In this document: in pieces, positions 1-4,864 of the stretch
Position numbering within the stretch: the stretch's first letter is position 1
Layout of the letters: every line of letters starts with the position of its first letter
DNA from: Thermoplasmata archaeon
GTDB taxonomy: Archaea; Thermoplasmatota; Thermoplasmata; Thermoplasmatales; GCA-001856825
Assembly (NCBI GenBank): GCA_021792355.1
Contig: JAJYUV010000056.1
Span: 1-6,500 of the forward strand
DNA: 6,500 nt
Direction: 5' to 3'
The notes under the pieces: model-generated
What the model saw: only the letters and a program-made list of their open reading frames with translations
What the model was told of the DNA's origin: nothing
Databases searched by the model: none
Position numbers and translations under genes: made by a program

Positions 1-377
1 TTTCTCTTTAACTCATCATAAAAATCCTGTATCTTCATCTTTGAATCTGGGTGCAGCTGATTGTATGCCATTCTTAGGAAGGTTGAAAGTTTTACTCCCT
101 GAACAGCCACTGGCGTTTGATACGCCAGGAAAAGACCTGCTTTTGCTCTTTCTTCTGGAAGCTTGTCAATCAATTCAACACCATTGAGCTTTATGGATCC
201 ATGAGTAACGACGTAATCAGGATGCCCTATCAAGACGTATCCAAGCGTGCTCTTTCCAGCACCGTTTGGGCCCATTAGAGCGTGTATTTCCCCACCATGC
301 ATGGTGAAAGAAACATCCTTCAAGATCTGCTTCCCGTTTATTGAAGCAGCAAGGTTCTTTACTTCGAGTGTTGTCAT
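1..377 (-). CDS. sufC: SufC, Fe-S cluster assembly ATPase (N-terminal part; gene continues past left edge)
   Basis: ABC-type ATPase of the cytoplasmic SUF complex. In known systems SufC powers the SufB/SufD scaffold on which Fe-S clusters are built. I translated the minus strand from the ATG at 377-375, which gives 125 codons before the edge. Visible motifs are the Walker A GPNGAGKST at residues 36-44, the SufC-typical sequence after it (TLGYVLIGHPDY, a VT-G-I strand and LPEERAKAGLFLAYQ), and the Q-loop glutamine Q87 followed by TPVAVQGV. The ABC signature, Walker B and H-loop lie off the window. The ATG is 28.5 bp from the centre of a minus-strand TATA box (402-409), so the message is probably leaderless; the nearest upstream ATG (384-382) is out of frame. 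The divergent neighbour is a SufR-like regulator, which supports the suf assignment. SUF partners are expected to the left but are not visible. Confidence 0.93.
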   Translation of the reverse strand, partial: MTTLEVKNLAASINGKQILKDVSFTMHGGEIHALMGPNGAGKSTLGYVLIGHPDYVVTHGSIKLNGVELIDKLPEERAKAGLFLAYQTPVAVQGVKLSTFLRMAYNQLHPDSKMKIQDFYDELKR

Positions 378-401
378 ATGCCATTAGGGATGCTATAATT
401 G

Positions 402-409
402 TATTTAAA
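402..409 (-). promoter_or_regulatory. TATA box of sufC
   Basis: TTTAAATA on the minus strand. Its centre is 28.5 bp from the A of the sufC ATG, which predicts a transcript starting at or within a few bases of the start codon. No Shine-Dalgarno sequence precedes the ATG, in keeping with a leaderless mRNA. Confidence 0.6.
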
Positions 410-430
410 CACTTTTTAATGTTTTAAGTG
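410..430. promoter_or_regulatory. Candidate operator between the sufC and sufR-like promoters
   Basis: CACTT (410-414) and AAGTG (426-430) form an inverted repeat with 11 bp between the arms, giving arm centres 16 bp apart. It sits between the two divergent TATA boxes (402-409 and 437-444) and abuts the sufC TATA box where TFB would bind. A dimeric winged-helix protein bound here could block both promoters. A looser TTAAAC/GTTTTAA symmetry lies around the same axis. The site does not match the CAAC-N6-GTTG operator known for cyanobacterial SufR. The arms are short and the region is AT-rich, so chance is possible. Confidence 0.35.
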
Positions 431-436
431 ACTAAA

Positions 437-444
437 TTATAAAT
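437..444 (+). promoter_or_regulatory. TATA box of the sufR-like gene
   Basis: TTATAAAT has its centre 35.5 bp before the ATG at 476. A start of transcription around 465-469 would leave a leader of only 7-11 nt. A GAGG (469-472) lies 3 nt before the ATG and could act as a weak Shine-Dalgarno element. Confidence 0.55.
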
Positions 445-475
445 ACTATCCAGTACTCCATGATAGTAGAGGAAG

Positions 476-1150
476 ATGTTGAAAGAATATTCCGCTGATA
501 AATCCCTGACTGAGCTCTTTGGCCCAGTTAGAGGAAGGGTATTGCAGGAATTGAGTTACAGTTCCAAGTCGATGGAAGATCTTTCAGAGTTACTGGGCAT
601 AAATAAGAATGCAGTAAAGGAGCACATGGATTCGCTCATTGCAAAGGGATATGTAAAATACGATTTCAAACATGCTCAGGCAGGCAGACCGAAGAAGGTC
701 TTTGATCTTACTGAAAAGGGAATGGATCTGTTCCCAAAGAGATATGCTGCACTTGCTTCTCTCCTGATGAACGAAATCAGGGGCGAGATGGGAGATGAAA
801 CTCTTAACCGTCTTCTTGCAGGAGTTGCAGGCAAGCTTGTCAAGAACTATGCTGTTAGCGACTTGAAACTTAATGATGGAACAAGCGAAGAAAGCAAGCT
901 TGCCAAACTTCGTCTATTCGTCGAATCGCTCAATAAAATGGGTTATTCAGCACGGCTTGTCGTAGAAGGTGGTTCAGTCAAGATAGTAAGGTACAATTGT
1001 ATATTCTATGATCTGGCCAAGGAGAATGCCGGAGCAATCTGCGGTTCCCTTGGAATGAATATTGTAAAAGGAGCAATAGGAGAGAGCTTCAGCATAAAGG
1101 AAAAATTTTCAACCGGGGACAGGAAGTGCGTTGTCGAGCTTAAGCTCTAA
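476..1150 (+). CDS. SufR-like winged-helix transcription regulator with Fe-S-type cysteines
   Basis: Predicted DNA-binding regulator of the divergent suf genes. Residues about 15-85 form a winged helix-turn-helix: helix SMEDLSELLGINKNAVKEHM is followed by a wing with AGRPKKVFDLTEKG and then FPKRY. The GRP-x-x-x-[FY]-x-L-[ST]-x-x-G and FP-[KH]-RY pattern is characteristic of the SufR/DeoR-type family. The C-terminal domain has exactly three cysteines, C175 (in RYNC), C189 (AICG) and C218 (DRKC). In bacterial SufR, cysteines in this layout bind an Fe-S cluster whose loss changes DNA binding. At 224 residues the length fits the family. In-frame TAG at 467-469 fixes the start at this ATG. I infer feedback control of suf by cluster status. 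Function is not proven from sequence, because many archaeal regulators share the DNA-binding part, but the Cys pattern plus the sufC neighbour make it likely. Confidence 0.8.
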   Translation: MLKEYSADKSLTELFGPVRGRVLQELSYSSKSMEDLSELLGINKNAVKEHMDSLIAKGYVKYDFKHAQAGRPKKVFDLTEKGMDLFPKRYAALASLLMNEIRGEMGDETLNRLLAGVAGKLVKNYAVSDLKLNDGTSEESKLAKLRLFVESLNKMGYSARLVVEGGSVKIVRYNCIFYDLAKENAGAICGSLGMNIVKGAIGESFSIKEKFSTGDRKCVVELKL

Positions 1151-1155
1151 AGCTT
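1136..1155. repeat. Palindrome/hairpin at the end of the sufR-like gene
   Basis: GAGCTTAAGCTC (1136-1147) is a perfect 12-bp palindrome over the last codons of the gene. It overlaps an alternative stem, AAGCT (1142-1146) with AGCTT (1151-1155), that encloses the stop codon. There is no following T-run, so I do not call a terminator. The rest of the spacer to about 1280 shows no convincing gene. Confidence 0.3.
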
Positions 1156-1286
1156 GAAGGTTAGCTGAGGGCCGCTCTTAATGAGTTAAAAAGGCGCAGT
1201 AAAGTTAAAATTTGCACATTTCAGCTATCATATCTACATGAATTGTCACAACTTAGAAGAAATTTGGCGTTAAGATGGGCAAGATT

Positions 1287-1294
1287 TTTATATA
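1287..1294 (+). promoter_or_regulatory. TATA box upstream of the mini-ORF and PCD gene
   Basis: TTTATATA has its centre 28.5 bp before the ATG at 1319, the same spacing as at sufC. It predicts transcription starting at about 1319, so the PCD coding region would have roughly 89 nt of upstream transcript. Confidence 0.55.
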
Positions 1295-1318
1295 CCTCTG
1301 TTAATCAAAGTTACGTTT

Positions 1319-1411
1319 ATGACCACTGGTAAAAGTTTGTTCACTGATGGGCGGGATGTGCTATCGCTATATTTTGAACAACGATTGATCCAACAGGTGC
1401 TTTACCCATGA
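1319..1411 (+). CDS. Possible 30-codon leaderless mini-ORF overlapping the PCD start
   Basis: ATG at 1319 opens a 30-codon frame (begins MTTGKSLFTDGRD, ends QQVLYP) whose TGA at 1409-1411 overlaps the PCD ATG at 1408 as ATGA. The ATG lies exactly where the upstream TATA box would start the transcript, so ribosomes would meet it first and could pass to PCD by termination-reinitiation. I recognise no family and see no membrane segment. It may be a leader peptide, a small protein, or simply an open stretch in a 5' leader. The evidence is positional only. Confidence 0.3.
   Translation: MTTGKSLFTDGRDVLSLYFEQRLIQQVLYP
1395..1399 (+). promoter_or_regulatory. Shine-Dalgarno sequence of the PCD gene
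   Basis: AGGTG, matching the archaeal anti-SD core, ends 8 nt before the ATG at 1408. It supports this ATG as the start and internal initiation on a leadered transcript. Confidence 0.55.
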
Positions 1412-1701
1412 CTCTTTTGGAAGAAGAGACCATAAAACTAGAATTATCAAGAGTAAAAGGATGGAAGATCAGAGAAGGCAAGCTTTACAGGGAAGTGCAG
1501 TTTGGAAGCTTCAAGGTTGCACTCCGGTTCATGAAGGATATAGAAAATATTGCTGAAAGAATTAACCATCATCCCGATATATGCGTCTATTATGACAGGG
1601 TTGTAATAGAATCAGTGACACACGATGAGGGGGGAATTTCCGAAAAAGACTTTGAGATTGCCCATGAGATAAATGCCCTGACAGACAGGTTAAAGATATG
1701 A
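1408..1701 (+). CDS. Pterin-4a-carbinolamine dehydratase (PCD/DCoH family)
   Basis: Small cytosolic enzyme of the family that dehydrates 4a-hydroxytetrahydrobiopterin to quinonoid dihydropterin. The 97-residue length is typical. W19 in the opening KGWK segment and the active-site signature are clear: NHHPD with H54 and H55, then H72 in THDEGG. The 18-residue distance between H54 and H72 equals that between the catalytic histidines of the animal enzyme. The start aligns with the usual family N-terminus (LLEEETI). Many prokaryotes with PCD lack aromatic amino acid hydroxylases, and a role in molybdopterin cofactor metabolism has been proposed for such homologues; no hydroxylase or Moco gene is in this window, so the substrate here is open. 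The gene converges on the Lon-like ATPase gene and overlaps its end by 12 bp. Confidence 0.93.
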   Translation: MTLLEEETIKLELSRVKGWKIREGKLYREVQFGSFKVALRFMKDIENIAERINHHPDICVYYDRVVIESVTHDEGGISEKDFEIAHEINALTDRLKI

Positions 1702-1708
1702 CCTGTCT
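1683..1708. terminator. Perfect 8-bp hairpin across the convergent gene overlap
   Basis: AGACAGGT (1683-1690) pairs perfectly with ACCTGTCT (1701-1708) around a 10-nt loop. The element covers the 3' ends of both PCD (plus, ends 1701) and the Lon-like gene (minus, ends 1690), and both stop codons fall in or beside it. It could mark the end of both transcripts or stabilise them. No T-tract follows on either strand, which archaeal terminators normally need, so its role as a terminator is uncertain. Confidence 0.35.
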
Positions 1709-3189
1709 TCATTGTAGTTATGATAAGTCATTTCATACTGGTTCCCTTTTTGAGATAACGAGTTCTCGATGTCATATGCTGCCCCCATGTTGCCGTACAC
1801 TTTCTTGATTTTTTCCTCGACCGGCACATAGATCTTAAGAGCATCTTTCATGTGGGCTGTAGTTATAAGTTTCGATCCCTCAGTTTTAGCTATGTCACCG
1901 GCTGCCCTGATAAGGCCGCCAAGCTCCCTTAGTCGGAGCGTAAGAGAGTTATCCCTGTGATCAACCTCTTTGGCCCTTCTCTTGCCTTCCTCTATGACAA
2001 GCTCGCATGCCTGGATCTCCATCTGGGGTATCTTGCCATCTGATGTGATCTCCTGGCTTATAAACTGGATGTATTTCCCCCTGTTCTCAGGGGTATCTGG
2101 AATTGTGGTATCCATGAGAACCTCGTAACCGCTTCCGAGTATCCTGGATCTCAGCGGGCTCAGGATATATTGAAGATCGTTTATGTTGCAAGCTGCTACA
2201 AGTATGAAGTTGCATGGAACCTTGTCCATCCTCACGCTTGCACCTGCACTCTGTGGATTCCTTCCCGTAATGGGGAAGACTTTTTCCTGCATTGCGGTCA
2301 GGATATATCTCTGAATATAGCCAAGATGGCTTATCTCATCGATGAAGAGAACGCCCTGGTGTGCATCATGTATCGAGCCTGCAACAACTCTTTCGTAAGG
2401 TAGAGTTCCAAGGTGTGGATGTCCCCCATATGGATCATGACGGACATCTCCCAGCAGTTCTGTTTCGCTTGCACCAGTAGCCAGTACAAACGGATTCCTG
2501 TCCAATGGCACAATGACTTTGCTCGGGCTCCTCTTTTCAAGCTTCCTCTTCTTCTCGAGGGCTCTTTCGTCAAGTACTCTTATCTTGTCGCCGGACCGTT
2601 CGTAAATAACGACTTCTTCCTTGTCTCCCACGCGCCGGGTTGAAGTTACCCTGTCAGTATTGTTCTGAACACCAAAAGCAGCTCCAAGAACATTGAAGAC
2701 GTCTCCAAAGGGACCTGTCTGTGAAACCTGGGTCTTTGGTGCATTGCAGTTTGGGCAAACTGTATCAGTATAGGCGGAGATGAAGCCGCATCGAGGGCAC
2801 CTGAACCCTAGTCTCTCCGCCGCAAATGGCGGGGCATCCTTAGGGTCAAGAACCTGTTCCTCAATTGCCGATTCCTCATCTTTTTCTGCAAGAACCTCCG
2901 CAGCCGACTTTATTTCGACAAATGGCCTTTCCGGCCTGAGAGGGTTGTGAACTGCCCTTATCTCTTCTGTGGGCCTTGGTATGTAGAAGGACATTGCCTG
3001 CGCAATCATTGACTTTCCAACACCTGGTGGTCCTACAAGTAGGAGATGCCTGGCCTGCACTGCCGCAATCTTCGCGAGCCGAACGGCCTCAGCTTGGCCA
3101 ATAATCCTGTCGAGTGGAGATGAAGGTATCTTCACTTGAGAAGTGTCAACTAAATCGGTATAATTGACATTTACGAACGACGATCCCAT
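1690..3189 (-). CDS. LonB-like AAA+ ATPase with inserted zinc ribbon and no protease domain
   Basis: The 499-residue protein aligns by eye with the ATPase half of archaeal LonB. Walker A GPPGVGKS is at 53-60. The segment LATGASETELLGDVRHDP precedes Walker B GVLFIDEI (279-286). LTAMQEKVFPITG, the sensor-1 region with N335, the arginine-finger region LRSR (346-349) and the sensor-2-like LTLRLRELGGLIRAAGDIA (417-434) follow. Archaeal LonB normally has membrane helices between Walker A and B and a C-terminal Ser-Lys S16 protease domain. Here the insert instead holds a zinc ribbon, C131-x2-C134 and C145-x2-C148, plus a basic stretch (about 209-224), with no evident membrane span. The chain ends about 50 residues after the AAA+ lid (near 450), where the protease would begin. 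It is therefore probably a soluble ATP-driven remodeller. AAGG 7 nt before the ATG supports the start. It overlaps dnaG by 19 bp, so co-translation is expected. Client unknown. Confidence 0.85.
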   Translation of the reverse strand: MGSSFVNVNYTDLVDTSQVKIPSSPLDRIIGQAEAVRLAKIAAVQARHLLLVGPPGVGKSMIAQAMSFYIPRPTEEIRAVHNPLRPERPFVEIKSAAEVLAEKDEESAIEEQVLDPKDAPPFAAERLGFRCPRCGFISAYTDTVCPNCNAPKTQVSQTGPFGDVFNVLGAAFGVQNNTDRVTSTRRVGDKEEVVIYERSGDKIRVLDERALEKKRKLEKRSPSKVIVPLDRNPFVLATGASETELLGDVRHDPYGGHPHLGTLPYERVVAGSIHDAHQGVLFIDEISHLGYIQRYILTAMQEKVFPITGRNPQSAGASVRMDKVPCNFILVAACNINDLQYILSPLRSRILGSGYEVLMDTTIPDTPENRGKYIQFISQEITSDGKIPQMEIQACELVIEEGKRRAKEVDHRDNSLTLRLRELGGLIRAAGDIAKTEGSKLITTAHMKDALKIYVPVEEKIKKVYGNMGAAYDIENSLSQKGNQYEMTYHNYNEDRSYL

Positions 3190-4505
3190 TCCACTACCTT
3201 CAAATCTATAGGCTTCTTTGTTAGATTGGATACTTTGATCCCGTAAATCTGCCTGACTCCCTGTTCATGCGCAATATCCACCATCCTTTGTGAAACCACT
3301 CCACCAGTAAGTATTGCGAACGCAGATTTAACTTCTGAAAGTCCGTCAAACGCTTCCGAGAGCTGGAACGACGAAAGCACCTCTCCTTCCTCACTAAAAA
3401 CCTCGGTAAGTTTTTCCTTTTGAAGAGTTGATAACCGCCGCTCAATTGCAGCACTGTCCTTTAGATCTATTTTTGTTCCGTGCTGATCTGGTTCGACGAC
3501 CTTTGCAACTGCAACCTGCACCAACTCTTCTGGCTTTTCTTTCAAAACCTGGTTTCCAGAAGAATGCTCTGCCTTCGATTCTCCCCTGGGCTCGTGCCTG
3601 TTCTCAGCGGGTTTCTTTGGAGTTTCATCCTTTTCTGTTGCATTCTTCTCCTGGAGTTCTTTGAGTTCCTCTGTCATGCCCTTCATAGCAAGGTACTGCG
3701 CGACTGGAGTCTTGTATTTAAGTGCTTTGAAAAGCTGCTTATAAGTCAACTCCTCGACCTCAGTACCCGGAGGCGCCCTGGCAACAAAGTCAACTTCAGC
3801 AACCTGAAGCATCTCCTTCAAAATCAGGTCTCCTCCCCTGTCTCCGTCAAGGAACACAGTCACTGTTCTCTGCCTGGAGAGTTCCTGTACAGTCTTCGGT
3901 ATATTTGTGCCCTGAACCGCAATTGTATTCTTTATTCCATACTTAAGGAGATTCAGCACATCGCTTCTCCCTTCAACAACGATGATTGAATCGGAATCCT
4001 TGATTGCCGGCCCAGCAGGAAGCTTTTCGTCTCCGTAAGACAGTATCTCGCCTTTCTCAACCTCTTCCCTCACTGACTGCACAAGGCTTTCACTTACGTT
4101 CTTTGATCCCTGGTTCATCTTCTTGTAAAGGTTCTGTGCTCTCTCAACTATTTTCTGCCTTCTCTGAATACGGACATCCTCAACGGATTCAACATCGACC
4201 TTGGCTTTGCATGGACCTATCCTGTCTATTGTTTCCAAAGAAGCTGCAAGAATAGAGGTCTCCACCTGGTCCAAGCCGGATGGAATTAAAACAGAGCCTT
4301 CGGTTCGTCCCTTCTTGCTGTCTATTTCTACTTCTATCCGCCCTATCTTTCCTCCTTTCTGGAGGTCCCTAAGATCTAGCTCGTCTCCAAGAAGTCCTTC
4401 TGTTTGGCCAAAAATTGCGCCGACAACGTCGGGCTTCTCAACCACCCCATCCGCCGTAATCTTTACTTTGATCATGTACTTTGTTAGATTTGGATCTACA
4501 TTCAT
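3171..4505 (-). CDS. dnaG: Archaeal DnaG, TOPRIM-domain primase/exosome-associated protein
   Basis: Archaeal DnaG is reported to synthesise RNA primers and to be a stable subunit of the RNA-degrading exosome in Sulfolobus. Numbering from the chosen ATG (444 residues): the N-terminal domain carries VVGAIFGQTEGLLGDELDLR; the TOPRIM fold has its acidic residue E178 (VVEGRSDV) and D220/D222 (FLDGDRGGD); then APPGTEVEELTYK. A charged, probably disordered linker lies at about 281-330. The archaea-specific C-terminal domain has AFAILTGGVVSQRMVDIA and ends near the last residue. All catalytic acids are present. Start choice: a longer frame begins with GTG at 4514-4512, but that GTG is part of the Shine-Dalgarno AGGTGA, which sits 5 nt before the ATG at 4505. 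A leaderless GTG start from the TATA box remains possible. First gene of an operon with the Lon-like ATPase. Confidence 0.95.
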   Translation of the reverse strand: MNVDPNLTKYMIKVKITADGVVEKPDVVGAIFGQTEGLLGDELDLRDLQKGGKIGRIEVEIDSKKGRTEGSVLIPSGLDQVETSILAASLETIDRIGPCKAKVDVESVEDVRIQRRQKIVERAQNLYKKMNQGSKNVSESLVQSVREEVEKGEILSYGDEKLPAGPAIKDSDSIIVVEGRSDVLNLLKYGIKNTIAVQGTNIPKTVQELSRQRTVTVFLDGDRGGDLILKEMLQVAEVDFVARAPPGTEVEELTYKQLFKALKYKTPVAQYLAMKGMTEELKELQEKNATEKDETPKKPAENRHEPRGESKAEHSSGNQVLKEKPEELVQVAVAKVVEPDQHGTKIDLKDSAAIERRLSTLQKEKLTEVFSEEGEVLSSFQLSEAFDGLSEVKSAFAILTGGVVSQRMVDIAHEQGVRQIYGIKVSNLTKKPIDLKVVEWDRRS

Positions 4506-4510
4506 TTCTG

Positions 4511-4516
4511 TCACCT
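4511..4516 (-). promoter_or_regulatory. Shine-Dalgarno sequence deciding the dnaG start
   Basis: AGGTGA on the minus strand, 5 nt before the ATG at 4505-4503. It is a strong match to the archaeal anti-SD and favours the ATG over the GTG at 4514 embedded in it. Confidence 0.6.
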
Positions 4517-4533
4517 ATTAATTTAACAGTGGA

Positions 4534-4543
4534 TATTTTAAAA
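4534..4543 (-). promoter_or_regulatory. Probable TATA box of the dnaG operon
   Basis: TTTTAAAATA on the minus strand is about 25 bp from the GTG at 4514 and about 34 bp from the ATG at 4505. Used alone it would start transcription within or at the edge of the Shine-Dalgarno sequence. Further TATA-like runs at 4581-4601 could give a longer leader that keeps the whole SD, so two promoters are possible. Confidence 0.45.
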
Positions 4544-4631
4544 GCATTATTGTTTTTCTTTCCTTCCACCATCCGTTTAATATGTATAATAGATATATAA
4601 TGGATTCGGTATATTGACATTGTCGGTTTAT

Positions 4632-4696
4632 TTCACATGAGGAACATCCTCATGATTAATTGCATCGTGCGGATGATGCCCAAAAATTCACATGAG
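4632..4696. repeat. Direct repeat TTCACATGAG, two copies
   Basis: Identical 10-mers lie at 4632-4641 and 4687-4696, 55 bp apart. The first copy includes the left arm of the 4636-4654 hairpin; the second runs directly into the first copy of the 12-bp repeat at 4696. Such spacing would suit repeated binding of a regulator, but no protein is known for it. Confidence 0.4.
4636..4654. repeat. Perfect 8-bp inverted repeat with 3-nt loop
   Basis: CATGAGGA (4636-4643) and TCCTCATG (4647-4654) are exact reverse complements separated by ACA. It may be an operator with two-fold symmetry or an RNA hairpin in a transcript from either strand. Confidence 0.5.
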
Positions 4697-4801
4697 TCGC
4701 TATCCAATAATGATCGTAAACCAGTCGATCTTTGAAGCAGCCAGTCCTTAATAACCATTAAAAATAAAGGCAGGACACGCTTACTCATTGTCGCTATCCA
4801 A
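4696..4801. repeat. Direct repeat GTCGCTATCCAA, two copies
   Basis: Perfect 12-bp copies at 4696-4707 and 4790-4801, 94 bp start to start. Both are preceded by a TCA a few bases upstream. The second copy ends 32 bp before the TATA box of the acyl-CoA dehydrogenase gene, where an archaeal activator or repressor could bind. A 12-bp identity within 350 bp is unlikely by chance. Confidence 0.45.
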
Positions 4802-4833
4802 AGAGTGTGATATCAGTGACCTGTCTGGACAAG

Positions 4834-4841
4834 ATTATAAT
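4834..4841 (+). promoter_or_regulatory. TATA box of the acyl-CoA dehydrogenase gene
   Basis: ATTATAAT has its centre 27.5 bp before the ATG at 4865, predicting a leaderless transcript. This supports the ATG at 4865 over the in-frame TTG at 4847, which lies too close to the TATA box to be transcribed. Confidence 0.55.
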
Positions 4842-4864
4842 TTATATTGACATGTCTTGGATGC

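Larger units (their letters stand above)
4515..4864. other. 350-bp divergent intergenic region between dnaG and the acyl-CoA dehydrogenase gene
   Basis: This is the longest stretch without a confident gene. It holds dnaG promoter elements (4511-4601), a perfect hairpin (4636-4654), two pairs of direct repeats, a weaker hairpin GCATC/GATGC (4662-4666 with 4675-4679), a palindrome TGATATCA (4808-4815) and the TATA box of the downstream gene (4834-4841). A 32-codon ATG frame runs 4637-4735 with a TATA-like TATATT (4610-4615) about 25 bp upstream; it has no recognisable homology. No tRNA-like fold is seen. A small RNA is possible but unproven. Confidence 0.5.

Noticed and set aside
3480..3989. 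169-codon open frame antisense to dnaG.
   Set aside because: It lies wholly inside a clearly conserved gene, its product is Leu/Phe/Cys-rich without a recognisable domain, and it has no promoter or SD. It is a codon-bias shadow.
4438..4620. 60-codon minus-strand frame upstream of and overlapping dnaG.
   Set aside because: Low-complexity Lys/Asn/Ile content, crosses the dnaG promoter and start in another frame, and has no homology I can see.
4673..4736. Possible C/D box small RNA in the spacer (box-C-like ATGATGC at 4673-4679, ATGATCG at 4710-4716).
   Set aside because: The expected D boxes are ATGA and TTGA rather than CUGA, and the D'-C' gap is too long; no terminal stem is visible.
4744..4776. 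Inverted repeat GTCCT/AGGAC with a 23-nt AT-rich interior.
   Set aside because: Five-base arms across a long loop are too weak to support a structure.
4808..4815. Palindrome TGATATCA upstream of the acyl-CoA dehydrogenase TATA box.
   Set aside because: Eight-base palindromes are common in AT-rich spacers and there is no second copy; kept only as a mention in the spacer description.
1699..4826. TGACCTGTCT shared by the 1699-1708 hairpin region and 4817-4826.
   Set aside because: A 10-bp match between distant places is expected several times by chance in 6.5 kb; contexts are unrelated.
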